In this document: piece by piece, positions 24,701 to 34,876 of the stretch
Layout: every line of letters starts with the position of its first letter
Position numbering within the stretch: the first letter of the stretch is position 1
Assembly (NCBI GenBank): GCA_947650365.1
Contig: OX393555.1
Span: forward strand, 14,401,550 to 14,465,549
Source: Chamaelirium japonicum
Taxonomy: Eukaryota; Streptophyta; Magnoliopsida; Liliales; Melanthiaceae
DNA: 64,000 nucleotides
Direction of reading: 5' to 3'
Notes under the pieces: model-generated
What the model saw: the letters and a program-made list of their open reading frames with translations, nothing else
Told to the model about the DNA's origin: nothing
Database searches by the model: none
Made by a program: the position numbers and the translations under genes

Positions 24701-27700
24701 TCTTGTGACATATTATATAGGGTGAACCACTTTACCGGCTTTAGCTTGATTACATTCCCTGTAGCTGATTGATATCTCCTTCCTGTGAGTTTCATTACGC
24801 CATATCTGAATTCATCTTGCCTTTTATGGGATTTCAGGGCACTGCTGATGCTGTCAGGCAATATCTGTGGCTTTTTGAGGAGCATAGTATTTTGGAATAT
24901 CTTATTCTAGCTGGAGATCATTTGTACCGAATGGATTATGAAAGATTTATTCAGGCACATAGAGAAACCGATGCTGATATTACTGTGGCTGCACTGCCAA
25001 TGGATGAAAAACGTGCAACTTCGTTTGGTCTAATGAAGATTGATGAGGAAGGCCGCATAATTGAATTTGCAGAGAAGCCAAAAGGAGAGCAACTCAAGGC
25101 AATGAAGGTAGAGGCTTTTGACTAGTTTCTTTAAGGTGTTTAAGGCCATGCAAATTATTGAGCAATCAAACTGTGTATATATCATTTCTTATTAAGGTGT
25201 TCAATAATTCTACCAATACGTGGTGTATCATAATATTTCCCCGTTTTTGTAGGTTGATACCACAATTCTAGGCCTTGATGATGAAAGAGCAAAAGAGATG
25301 CCTTATATAGCAAGTATGGGTATATATGTGATTAGTAAAGATGTGATGCTGCAATTACTTCGTGACCAGTTTCCTGGTGCGAATGACTTTGGAAGTGAAG
25401 TAATTCCTGGTGCAACTAGTATTGGACTGAGGGTGAGTTTGATAGTTTTTTTTTTTCTTCTAATCTCTATATTTAACCATTTTTTTCTTGTAAATCACAA
25501 AACGCTCAGATAGATGTAGATAAATTTGTACTTATTGGTATGGTCCTATGTTTTCTATGTAAAGAAATCGTTACATAAAGAATAAATCCTACATAAATAT
25601 GACAATCTTCAACATCTGAAAATCATAACGTTTGCATTTCTTTCCATCATTTTGATATCGAAATGAGGTTTCCTCCTTTAATTTATTCCAAGTAAACATC
25701 CAATTTCTCAAAGCATCCATGTTATCAATGAACATTAAGTTTTAATATTATGAGCAAATTACAAAAACCTCCCCTGAACTATACTTCGCATTTCATATAG
25801 ATCCCTCAACTTTTTTTTTGAACAATTTGATCCCTAAACTATGCTCTATCTGCATTTAGGCCCATCTACCCTTATCAATTTCCTATAAGACTCAAAATTA
25901 TGCTTACGAGGACAAGGGCATTTTCGAAATAAAAGTTGACAGAGGGGGCTAAATGCAAATGTAGCATAGTTCAGGGATGAAATTGTTTTTAAAAAAAAGT
26001 CGAGGGGCCAATATGAAATGAGGTGTAGAGTTCAGGTGAGGTTTTTGTACTTTGCCCTAATATTATTTTGTACAACTTTAATCCTATATAGATGTCCAAT
26101 TTCTTCATACTATAATGTGCGTTAGATGTTTTGCACGAGGAAGTATCAATTTTGAGTTATGTTTTTATATGATTGAAAATTATTATGCATGGATGCAATG
26201 ACTATATTATTCTTCTGTTTATGGCTCTTTTATTGTATTAAATGTAAGAATACCTTGTTGGGTTACAGGTACAAGCCTACTTGTATGATGGGTACTGGGA
26301 AGACATTGGTACCATCGAGGCATTCTACAATGCAAATTTGGGTATAACTAAAAAGCCAGTACCTGATTTCAGGTAGTTTTTTAGAAGGGATAACATCAAG
26401 AAATAATTTTATTCACTTGGTCATAGTTTAATACCATAATTCCTTTAATATTTATTCTAACAATGGCTAGTAAATTATCTTTGCAGCTTCTACGATCGTT
26501 CGTCCCCAATTTACACACAACCTCGATATTTACCACCTTCAAAGATGCTTGATGCCGATGTTACAGATAGTGTTATTGGCGAGGGTTGTGTCATTAAAGT
26601 AAGTTCTGTTTTTATATTACGTCTCACACATCCGAATTAATCCACACTAAATAGTCTTGTTTAAACATATAACTATAAACTTTTTGGACTGTTTGTCCTT
26701 ATTTTTTTGCTATATGAACATTATGTTGTCAGAATGATTAGAACAAGTAGTTTTTTTACATATAGATGGGTATCTGCATCTTGATTTGTTACGATTCCCG
26801 TGCCCCCTCAAAACCGGTAATGAGAGGGCGGGAGCAACGGTATATGAAGACGTGGAACTCCCACCCCTTCTCCGATGTGAGAGACTATTTTCAACACCCG
26901 CCTGCCCGTAGAGCTCCTCTCGATCGGAGGGAGGGAGAAAGAGGGTGCAACGGTACCACATGGAGGGGAGACGGGGTGAGGCCTAGCTCTAATACCATGC
27001 TACGATTCCCTTGGCCCCCTCAAAACCAGTGATGAGTGGGAGGGGGAAACGGTATATGAAGACGTGGAGCGTCCACCCCTTTACCGGTGTGGGACTATTC
27101 TCAACATGATTAAAACAACCTGATTAGGAAAATTTTAGAGGATGAACAAATTTTATAATCGCGATTATATGGCTGTAGACACACGAATTTCGTCGGACCC
27201 GAACCTGACTTACGTGTGTCGACGCGGATGCAAACCCGACACGCGGACCCGACTCAAAGGCCCCTACGTGGATGCAAACCCGACACGCGGACCCGACTCG
27301 CGCGCACCGATGCGGACCCGGACCCGACTCGCACCTAGCAAAGAGGAGCGGACCCCATGCGTCAAGGGGGGCCGGCCCCTACTAGGGTCCGAACCCCATG
27401 GGGCCGGCCCCTACTAGGACCCGAGCCACATGGGGCCGGCCCTAGTAGGACCCGAACCCCATGGGGGGGGCCGGCCGGCCCTGCAAGGAAAGGGAAGAAA
27501 AAGAAAGAAAAGAAAAAGGAAAGAAAAGAAAGGAAAGAAAAGAAAAGGAAAGAAAAGAAAAGGAAAGAAAAGAAAGAAAAGGAAAAAATACCGCCATGCG
27601 CGGGGGGAGGTAGCGTATGACGTCTGCACACACGCGGATCTGCGCCGATCCCTCGATCCGACGCACAAGACGAAGCGCCCGATCGCCATCGATTTCGTGC

Positions 27701-30372
27701 GCAAAATCCAGCCATAATTGCACCCGCCAGAAAAGGAAAACAACTAAATGTTATTCCCCTCATCAATGGATGAATAAAATCCGGGTAATTATGAGAGAGA
27801 TACAAAAGGGATTTAAAATTAAAAAGTTCCCATATCTCTCTCCCCACCTCTTTGCCTATAAATAGAGGGGGTGGGGGAAGGAAAAAAGGTCGAAGATTGA
27901 AGACAAAGCGCGGGAGCTCTGCAAACGAGGAGACGCTTCTTCACCGACCCAAGGCTTCACGAGGCACAGTCAAGCCTGTCCCGAGGGATCGGCTTACTGA
28001 AAGTCCTCATCAATGTGAAGACCCTTGCACACGAAGATCATCCCTTCGACTCCGTGCACGAAGAAGAAAGCTCGGAGAAGAAGAACCCTTAGACTCCGAA
28101 GACGCCAGAAGCAAAGGCCGGAGAAGAAGAGGAGCGGCACTACCCCGTCGTCTCCAACAAGCTTCGACTCCGATCAAGCCCAAAAGCCCGGAGAAGAAGA
28201 GAAGCGGCACTACCCCGTCGTCTCCAACAAGCTTCGACTCCGATCAAGCCCAAAAGCCCGGAGAAGAAGAGGAGCGGCACTACCCCGTCGTCTCCAACAA
28301 GCTTCGACTCCGATCAAGCCCAAAAGCCCGGAGAAGAAGAGGAGCGGCACTACCCCGTCGTCTCCAACAAGCCTTCAACTCCGATCAAGCCCAAAAGCCC
28401 GGAGAAGAAGAGGAGCGGCACTACCCCGTCGTCTCCAACAAATCCTCGATCCCGATCAAGCCCCAAAGCCCGGAGGAGAGAAGCGAAGCGTCATCACCCC
28501 AGCGTCTTCGACAAACGCCTGCCCCATCCACGAAGAAGAAAGCCTGGAGCAGATCGTCTGAAGCGTCGCCACCCCCGTCGTCTTCATCAACAAAAGCCGA
28601 CGCTACAACCGTCGCACGGAGATCGGTGCTACCCCCACCATCTTCGAAAGCATTCTTCGACCCCGATCACGCCAAAGAAGCCCGGAGAAGAAGAGAAGTC
28701 CAGTCGACACGTAAACCGTTGAAGCACCGGAGAAGTAGCCCACGTCGTTCGAAGAAGAAGATCGAGTTGACGCCAAAGCTAAAGCCAACGCAAGAAGCCA
28801 AAGCAAAGCCCCAGTAAAGCCCGCGCCAAAGCAAAGCAAGTGCCAACGCCAAGCGACTACGCCGGCCACGAGCAAAAGCACCGCACGTTCTAGCCGATAC
28901 GACGCGAAGTCCGGAAGAACGAAAGCATCGCAAGTCTCTCCCAGCTACGTCCAAGTGCAAGCGCCGAAGCAAAGCAAAAGCCAGAGCCACGCCGGAGCCA
29001 AGCCAAAGCCAAAAAAGCCAAAGCCAAAGCCAACGCCAAAAACTCGATCGACGCCGCGAACCGACGATCAAGGACACCGAGGTCAAGCAAGGAACGAGGA
29101 AGACACGAAGACCGAGGAACGAAGCCGAAAACCCCCTAGCCGAGAAAGCGCGAAGCACGGAAGGGACAAAGCAACGGTGGACATTCCTTAGCCTCTCCAA
29201 AACCCTCTCCCTGTAAAACCCCTGTCCTGGGCAGCCCCTTCAGAGCTCTCGCACGAACACCACGTGGAGACGCGGATCAAAGGGATCCCCCAGAAGATCT
29301 TTCCCACAATCCCCTGATCAAAACTCGCCGCAGCCCGGACTCGCTACACCCGAGCAACCCGGGTCCCAGCCACATTTGTAATCTCGTGTGATTCGCAATA
29401 AAGACGACCCGCGCTTTTTTCCGCATCCACAATGGCCATGGGCCAATCTCATATGCAATGTGCATGAGAATGATTGCTTTCGACAAGAACCTCTTGTAGA
29501 AGGTTACACACATGAACCTTTTAAAGGGGTTGATAATTGCTCTCTGGTATCGCTGATTTTTATGCAAAAACTTGTTATTTAGTTAAGCATTATAAAAGTG
29601 GTTTCACAATTTTAATTAAGACCACTTTAGGGTTTAAATATGTTCAAAGCGATCTGTAAGTGAGATCCGTCCGTAAGTGAGATCCTTATAATACATGACA
29701 TGGTGCCTCGTTTCACTGCAGAACTGCAAAATTCACCATTCTGTGATAGGGCTTCGCTCTTGTATTTCTGAAGGTGCAATCATAGAAGACACTTTATTGA
29801 TGGGAGCAGATTATTACGAGGTAATGCTCACTTGATTATCAAACAAAGCCATGGAGGTCGAATATGTGTTATATTATACTTTTGTGCAACGACTCACCGC
29901 GTTGATTGTGTCGCGTTATGCTTTCAGACGGACGCCGACAAGAGATTCCTATCTGCAAAAGGCAGTGTTCCGATCGGTATTGGAAAAGATTCTCACATCA
30001 AAAAGGCGATCATCGACAAAAACGCCCGCATTGGAGAAAATGTCAAGGTAATCTCTTACTACATTTACTGATAATTATTTTATTTCCTTTATTTTCTTTC
30101 TGAAAGTATATACAGTACCAATCATCTATCTAGTACTAAGTCAGGATGGAAAAAATAAAAACAAGAGTGAATCTTTAAAAGGCTATTAATATTTGCACCA
30201 CAATATTTTCTAAGTACCACAACACGTAACAAAAACAAAATTCTGGCTGCCCCCCTGACCTAATTTACGAGTACCACCACAGTGGGCCTTGATCTGCCCA
30301 TACAAGCACTCATTACCGCAGTCATGCTCGTGCTGCTGGTCAAGTTCTCCCCCCTTCCTCTTCCTCCAACTC

Positions 30373-30445
<73 letters not shown>

Positions 30446-30716
30446 CACATGCACATTAAGGTTTTAGTTATTTATTTCTATGACGTATTCCTTTACCAAT
30501 CTTCTGCGCTTCATTCACCATGGAAGTCTGTCCATGTACATGCATACATACATATGCACATAGGTATGACCATCATCTGATGAATTGCTGTTGTTCCAGA
30601 TCGTGAACATCGACGACGTGCAAGAAGCGGCGAGAGAGACGGATGGATACTTCATCAAGAGTGGCATCGTCACCATAATCAAGGATGCTTTGATCCCCAG
30701 TGGGACTGTCATATAA
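15764..30716 (+). CDS. AGPS: ADP-glucose pyrophosphorylase small (catalytic) subunit, plastidial, nine exons
   Basis: The enzyme makes ADP-glucose from glucose-1-phosphate and ATP, the committed step of starch synthesis in plastids. It works as a heterotetramer with large subunits. Exons are 15764-16036, 16292-16588, 24838-25107, 25253-25432, 26269-26372, 26487-26598, 29722-29820, 29928-30047 and 30600-30716. All introns are GT-AG and phases agree, giving 523 residues, a normal length. The first 70 or so residues are Ser/Arg-rich (transit peptide). SQTCLDP holds Cys84, equivalent to the redox-regulated cysteine of potato. [20 protein letters not shown] (exon 2) is the nucleotide-binding loop, and [13 protein letters not shown] (exon 3) has the catalytic Asp. 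EFAEKPKG (exon 3) is the glucose-1-phosphate region. [15 protein letters not shown] (exon 8) and [16 protein letters not shown] (exon 9) hold the 3-phosphoglycerate activator lysines. The start follows a GA-rich leader. Introns 2 (8.2 kb) and 6 (3.1 kb) are inflated by transposons, but the exons look intact. Confidence 0.96.
16589..18981 (+). other. AGPS intron 2, first part: no gene inside
   Basis: The intron starts GTTATATTTC right after TTTCAG. This part is AT-rich. No nested coding or RNA gene was recognised, and short frames (17101-18165) have no family resemblance. Confidence 0.6.
18990..19834. mobile_element. hAT-type non-autonomous element, 845 bp, in AGPS intron 2
   Basis: The ends are tagggttggcaacgggtcgg and, read inward from the right, taagggtgacaatggagc. 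An 8-bp duplication flanks it with one mismatch: cttatatc (18982-18989) and cttatacc (19835-19842). Both halves carry catacccgacccatacc motifs. The middle (about 19200-19620), with an aaRcagagccggg duplication near 19322 and 19367, differs from the ends and may be a captured or inserted piece. Confidence 0.7.
19926..19980. repeat. C-rich/CA microsatellite
   Basis: Poly-C, (CA)n and CCA repeats follow one another inside AGPS intron 2. Confidence 0.85.
19981..21865 (+). other. AGPS intron 2, middle part
   Basis: A 38-base block aactcataatcacttaatacacctaKagagtgtttact is duplicated at 20651-20688 and 20723-20760, one mismatch apart. No gene or well-bounded element is visible otherwise. Confidence 0.5.
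21866..22340. repeat. GAGCCAAGC/GAGCTTG repeat-rich segment
   Basis: Multiple copies of agctttggtctgtttgagcttggctcgtttatta occur at about 21893, 21972 and 22218. They form a degenerate dispersed repeat typical of plant MITE-like elements. No clean ends were found. Confidence 0.45.
22341..24369 (+). other. AGPS intron 2, late part: nothing recognised
   Basis: This is AT-rich sequence with poly-T runs. No coding, RNA or bounded repeat feature could be supported. Confidence 0.5.
24370..24452 (-). repeat. Palindromic repeat resembling the start of the Copia LTR
   Basis: The sequence tgtatagatgggttgcgttacatgta...tatacatgtaacccgacctatatataca folds into a hairpin. Read on the minus strand it begins tgttagcttatgtatatataggtcgggttac, much like the first 30 bases of the LTR at 35055. 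It may be a relict LTR end of a related family. Confidence 0.4.
25752..26057. mobile_element. Mutator-like MITE, 306 bp, in AGPS intron 4
   Basis: Near-matching inverted ends of about 70 bases (gagcaaattacaaaaacctc; from the right gggcaaagtacaaaaacctc) bound it. A perfect 9-bp duplication, taatattat, flanks it (25743-25751 and 26058-26066). It is non-coding. Confidence 0.85.
26790..27106 (-). mobile_element. TRIM element in AGPS intron 6
   Basis: On the minus strand, a terminal repeat of about 107 bases (27000-27106) starts TGTTGAGAATAGTCCCACACCGG. Next come a primer-binding-like TGGTATTAGAGC, a non-coding interior of about 100 bases, and a second repeat (26790-26896) starting TGTTGAAAATAG. 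Both repeats share ccacgtcttcatataccgtt. It is a fossil copy without genes. Confidence 0.65.
27485..27587. repeat. Purine (GAAA/AAAGG) tract inside the solo LTR
   Basis: There are repeated gaaaagaaaagg units on the plus strand. Frames through it are low-complexity Lys/Arg/Glu or, on the other strand, Phe/Ser/Leu. Confidence 0.8.
28105..28491. repeat. 70-bp tandem array, about 5.5 units, inside the solo LTR
   Basis: The anchor taccccgtcg recurs at 28141, 28211, 28281, 28351 and 28422. Each unit runs ccggagaagaagaggagcggc...caagcttcgactccgatcaagcccaaaag. The period is 70 (once 71), so each unit shifts the reading frame by one. All three plus frames stay open through it. Confidence 0.9.
30375..30441. 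repeat. (CT)n microsatellite in AGPS intron 8
   Basis: About 33 uninterrupted CT units lie 160 bases before exon 9. Confidence 0.97.
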
Positions 30717-31070
30717 AAACCCTCCATATGTATAGTTATAAGGGCCACCCCCTCGCCTCTGTTTCACCCTTTCTAGGCGCACAGTGTTCTGTTTATTTAT
30801 TTTCTCAGTTATTTTCCATCTGGTGTTAGATGCTCTGATGAAGGGAAGGACCTTTTACTGAGAACCTATCACTGCTGTACAGAGAACTCTTCCCGTTTCC
30901 ACTGGTTTTCAGCTGTGTACCGGCATGAGCAAGGTCAATTGCTTAGGGCAACCCGTGCCCAACGCTGCCATTGCCGGTCCCCTGCATGCTGCCGTTTGCC
31001 TTCGTCGTCTGCGTCCGCGCTGACCCCATGCAACCCATGACTGCTGTCTCCTTCCTTCTCCCTCCTACAC

Positions 31071-31234
31071 GGGAAAAAATTTCAGCACCGCCTCTCTAAT
31101 GTACAGCCGCTGAGCCTACAGTGGTTCAAGAGACATGGGGTAGCAGGCCCCAGCACGCGGAGCATGTGATAGGCTCTGGGGGGCAGTAGGTCCCACGGCT
31201 GTATGGTAGAGAGGTGGTGCTGAGTATTTTTCCC
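31071..31234. mobile_element. Short foldback MITE, 164 bp, downstream of AGPS
   Basis: The inverted ends gggaaaaaatttcagcaccg and, from the right, gggaaaaatactcagcacc continue for about 38 bases to acagccg. The flanks tcctacac (31063-31070) and tcctacat (31235-31242) look like an 8-bp duplication with one mismatch. The superfamily is uncertain (hAT or Mutator-like). Confidence 0.7.
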
Positions 31235-31284
31235 TCCTACATAGCAATTTCAGACCGGGAGTTTCTACAACCCATTCGGTCGTA

Positions 31285-31319
31285 GGAGACTGAGTGCATT
31301 GTAATGTCACTCAGTCTCC
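31285..31319. repeat. Perfect 12-bp stem-loop
   Basis: The sequences ggagactgagtg and cactcagtctcc are separated by 11 bases. A transcribed terminator or hairpin role cannot be decided. Confidence 0.7.
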
Positions 31320-31630
31320 AATGGCTGAGTTATTGTTTTAAATGGAGGAAGAAGGGGAGGAGGAAGGAAGAAGAGAAAGGTGGAGCGAGGAGACGACTGC
31401 GGAATCAAAAGGGCGGCAGCGTGCACAAGATCAGTGTGTGGTTGATGAGAAATGTGGGAAATTCCTACCAAAAGCATAGAGAAACAGTAGGAAAACTCAT
31501 TTCTTTTACTTTCCTTTCCTTTCCGACTTATTCCTTTCCCGCAAAACTTTCTTGGCAATCTGGCATTCCATTAGTTTCTTTCAGAAATGTTTGTAGTGCA
31601 ACTGTGCATCCTGTTATTTTGGGTGAGGAT

Positions 31631-32213
31631 TGTTGGGTTTAGTCCCACATCGGCTAGGTGCTGGGTGATGGTGGCTACTTATATCCTTAGGTGGATCTCC
31701 ACTTACAACCCGGGTTGTGGGGCAAGAGAATATCCAACAGTGGTATCAGAGCAACGTTCCGCCAAGCCAGCTTTAGTTGGGTGTGGTCAGGCGTCTCTTC
31801 CCCTGATGCCTGCCACACAAGAAGAGGCTTAGCGGTTGTTTAGTCCTAGCCTCGTGTGAGGGGGGATTATTGGGTTTTGTTCCACATCGGCTAGGGGTTG
31901 GGTGGTAGTGTCTTTCATATACCCTTTTTGGACCGCCCTTTATGGTCCGGGTTTTGGCGTGTGAGGGTATCTAACAGTGGTATTAGAGTGAGGTTCCGTC
32001 CAATAGGATAATAGACAGGCCCTGGTTTGACTCTTCTTCTGCGCCCGCGCATGAGAAGGGGGGGACTGGCGGATGTTCAGCCCTAGCCTCGTGTGGCGGG
32101 GATTGTTGGTTTTAGTCTCACATCGGCTAGGAGCTGGGTAATGGTGGCTTCTTATACCCTCTGGTGGACCTCCATTTACAACTCGGGTTTTAGGGCAAGA
32201 AAGTATCCTAACA
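31631..32213 (+). mobile_element. TRIM array with three terminal repeats
   Basis: Three diverged terminal repeats lie at 31631-31738, 31868-31976 and 32104-32213 (108-110 bp), each starting TGTTGG or TATTGGG and ending in AACA. They are separated by two interiors of about 128 bases. The first begins with TGGTATCAGAGC (31740-31751), a primer-binding site, and both end in a G-rich purine tract. No protein is encoded. It is an old fossil tandem product. A relative is partly present at 39945-40153. Confidence 0.75.
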
Positions 32214-32216
32214 TAA

Positions 32217-32961
32217 TTTTTTTTTGGTAAACTGATACATCCTACTGAATTAAAGGCACCTACCTAACAAAAGCACGTAAGCTACAATCAATCGTGGCAA
32301 GGTCCAAGATAGATCTAGGGAATTCTTGGCGTCATAATTGTGCAAATCTCGCTCGCTTTACTTCCGTCGCTAGCCAGTCAGCTACACTGTTCACCTCGCA
32401 ATAAGTGTGAGTAGCTTGAGTAACTTGGAGGGCTATGAGCATCCTCCTGCAGTCTCCAAGGATTGGGTCCTCCTCCTCTGTATTTTGGAGACGAGTGATA
32501 GTGAACGAAAAGTCCCCTTCAATCCAGATGGGCTCCAACTTAAGCTTAGAGGCATAGCGTAGGCCCTCCCATAGGCCGCGGGCGTCTGCAACCGCAACAG
32601 AGGATGTGCTGAAGTCACAACATCCAGCAAGAATGATATCCCCTTTATGGTTCCTGATGAACCAGCCCGCTCCCACCTCTCCCGATTTGCTCGAGACTGC
32701 TCCATCGAAATTGAGTTTGAAGATTCATTGGTCTGGGGCTACCCACTTGACGTTGATTGATCTTGGTCCGCTTGGATTCGCCTGCAAGGGAAGTGTACAA
32801 TTAGCATTAATGTACTCCCGAGTGGCCTCAATAGCCATCCGAGCTATGTTCTTCGATGGAATTATCTGCCCTTCAATGCATTCCTTGTTGCGGGCTTTCC
32901 AGACATGCCAGGCACCCATGATTGTTAGGGATTTAGTGAAGTGCTTAGGCCAATAGGTCAC
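32217..32961 (-). pseudogene. 5'-truncated LINE (L1-type) tail with RNase H domain
   Basis: On the minus strand the frame begins with a Trp/Lys-rich segment (AWHVWKARNKE), as found at the C-terminus of plant L1 open reading frame 2. An RNase H-like (RVT_3) domain follows: FKLNFDGA, VGAGWFIRNHKGDI, then DARGLWEGLRYAS, IWIEGDF and NSVADWLATE. The Trp usually preceding the RNase H start is a TGA codon here (near 32727), so the copy is dead. After the stop about 105 bases lead to a poly-A (poly-T on plus, 32217-32225), the expected LINE 3' end. A free-standing plant RNase H-like pseudogene is an alternative. Confidence 0.7.
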
Positions 32962-32967
32962 AGATTC

Positions 32968-32987
32968 CCCCCCCCCCCCCCCCCCCC
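32968..32987. repeat. Poly-C run
   Basis: Nineteen or so C residues lie next to the LINE remnant. The length may be affected by sequencing. Confidence 0.9.
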
Positions 32988-33340
32988 ATGATTAGGAGTG
33001 TGGTTTGTTCGCCTTAGGACATGATTGTTGTCATTGGCATGCCTCAGAGTTTGAGTAATAGCTTTAGCCATGGGGCATCGATCCAAAGGGATTGTTGCCA
33101 ACCATTTAAGAAGTCCTCCTTAAATGGTTTCGGACAATATATCAAGGCAGTCATAGATACCTGACATTATATTAAGGCACGGGATCCTATGAGGCGATAA
33201 GATGAGATATGTTAAAGCCAAAACTGAATTACAACCATCCATCACACCTAGCCTGAGCTGTGAATTGCACTCAGCCGCAAATGGTATTCAAAAGAACGAC
33301 TGTTACTAAGGTTTTACTTCAACCTATCTGATTCTATGAC
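32988..33340. other. Possible continuation of the LINE remnant, no clear gene
   Basis: A minus-strand frame around 33000-33110 reads PLDRCPMAKAIT and may be more decayed LINE sequence. I cannot support it further. Confidence 0.3.
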
Positions 33341-33348
33341 GTTATAAC

Positions 33349-33887
33349 TAGGGGTGCAACTTGGGTCGGGTAAACCCTAGAACCGAACCAACCCGAACTA
33401 AATAGGTCGGGTTGGTTCGGGTATTGTTAAATTTTAGGTTGGTTTGGTTCCGATATATCTTGACCCGACTAAATCGGGTCGGTTCTGGGTTAGAGTCGGG
33501 TAAACCCGAACCAACCCGACCCGGATCCTTATACTAGGGGTGCAACTCGGCCATTAGCTTAAACTAGACCATTAGTTTGCATCAGACCCATTGCACCCCA
33601 TGGTTCAACTAGGTCATCAGTTTAAATCAGACCCATTGCACCCCATGGTTCAACTCGGCCGTTAGTTTAAATCAGACCCATTGCACCTTATAGTTTCAAT
33701 ATGAACCGAGTTGCACCCCTAGTTTAAATCAGACTTGAGAACCGACCCGAACCAATCCGATTTGGTTCGGGTTGGGTTTATATAAAATTCGGGTTGGGTC
33801 GGGTTAGAAAATAGTAGAACCGATAACTTTCGGACCGGTTCTGGTTTGGCTCAAACCCGAACCAACCCGACCCAAGTTGCACCCCTA
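33349..33887. mobile_element. hAT-type MITE, 539 bp, with a nested second element
   Basis: Perfect inverted ends taggggtgcaacttgggtcggg sit between perfect 8-bp duplications, gttataac (33341-33348 and 33888-33895). The interior consists of cgaaccaacccg motifs. A related but distinct element with ends taggggtgcaactcgg sits inside at 33535-33721. It carries three copies of a unit of about 58 bases (cagtttaaatcagacccattgcacccc). No coding capacity was seen. Confidence 0.85.
33535..33721. mobile_element. Nested hAT-like MITE, 187 bp
   Basis: The inverted ends are taggggtgcaactcggcc and, from the right, taggggtgcaactcggttc. It shares its first 13 bases with the host element's own ends. No clear target duplication was seen, so it might instead be an internal rearrangement of the same element. 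Confidence 0.55.
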
Positions 33888-33895
33888 GTTATAAC

Positions 33896-34256
33896 TCCAC
33901 CCTATATTAATAGCTATTGACTCCACCCTTCTCTTGAATTGTGAGCAATGAACAAGAACAGCCCATAAACTTCTCTCCAGCATCTCCATCAGTGCGGCAA
34001 GCTACATCGAATTGGTTTCAATTGGCTTTTTTAAATATCTTTATTCAATTTTTATGTGATTTCATTTTCTCCAAAAGCATTTTTGCTAACCGACGGGTAT
34101 GCTGCACTAGCTATGGCCAAATTCGAGTGGTGATAAATCGTCGGAGAAGCTCACACAATTATCTGATGGCTTAATAGGTCGTCGTAGAAGCTCAACCGTC
34201 TAGAAAAGTTCAAATGGGTGTCAGAGAAGCTTGGTCTTCAAAGGGCTCGAGGTGTT
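33896..34256. other. Spacer, no gene recognised
   Basis: This is AT-rich sequence ahead of the LTR fragment. A 77-codon frame (33941-34174) has no family resemblance. Confidence 0.4.
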
Positions 34257-34876
34257 TGTGGGTGCAAAATTTGACCAACGTCATAAGGTGGGACCCACCA
34301 ACCTTGCTTGGGGGTGTCCACAAAGACGATGGTGGAACTCACTAACCCTGCCTAGGGATTCACAAAGACAACTGTGGGACCCACTAGTCCTATCTGGCGG
34401 TCCACAAAGACGACGTTGGGATCCACTAGCCCTGCGTAGGAGTTCACAAAGATGACGGTGGGGCCCACCAGCCATGACTGGAGCCTGTCGAGACAGCTAC
34501 AGAAACTGTCCCGGAATCCGGATATTTCCAAATCCCTATAAATAGCAGACCCGATGAATATTCCAGATTGATCTTTTGATTCTCAGATCAAACTTTCGAA
34601 AACCAGAGCTCTGTCATCCTTTTCTACCTCATTCAAATACAGACAAGTGACACTCGGTCCGTCGAGGTCACTGCATTTCAGTGTTAGTGAATTAAGGTTG
34701 CACCTTACAGCACGGAGACGTAGGCTTCGGCCGAACTTCGATACCACACCTTTGTTTATTCTCTTATCTTCTCTACTCACTCTCCTCTACTTCAAAGCCA
34801 AAGTCAGCAAGTCAATACCTGATCGATTGATTGTTGGATGGAGTCCTCGGACGGCACGAGGATCATCCCTTACATT
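34257..34876 (+). mobile_element. Gypsy-type LTR fragment, about 620 bp
   Basis: It is related to the LTR at 58274-59076. Both have a U3 built from repeated ggacccacYagYcct...ggtccacaaagacgac units, then gatatttccaaatccctataaatagcaga (TATA box near 34539) and accttacagcacggagacgtRggcttcg. The putative start is TGTGGGTGC and the putative end CCCTTACA. No internal region of this element follows directly. Fossil. Confidence 0.55.

Larger units (their letters stand above)
27174..29431 (+). mobile_element. Solo LTR (gypsy type, probably Tat-like), 2258 bp, in AGPS intron 6
   Basis: It starts TGTAGACACACGAATTTCG and ends CGCATCCACA. A perfect 5-bp duplication, atggc, flanks it (27169-27173 and 29432-29436), so it is one LTR left after recombination. 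A tataaataga box lies at about 27857 and an AATAAA polyadenylation signal at 29397-29402, 30 bases from the end. It lies in the same direction as AGPS, so both signals could act on the host transcript. The family assignment is inferred from the TGTAGAC start and great length. Confidence 0.85.

Noticed and set aside
24769-24837. In-frame extension upstream of AGPS exon 3
   Set aside because: It is intron sequence. The splice acceptor at 24837 and family alignment put the exon start at GTADAVRQY.
27852-28817. 321-codon plus-strand frame rich in Lys, Arg, Ser and Pro
   Set aside because: It lies wholly inside the solo LTR, spans the 70-bp tandem array and merely cycles its three translations. 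No domain is visible.
30210-30467. Arg-Glu repeat frames and Ser-Leu repeat frames
   Set aside because: Translations of the CT microsatellite in AGPS intron 8.
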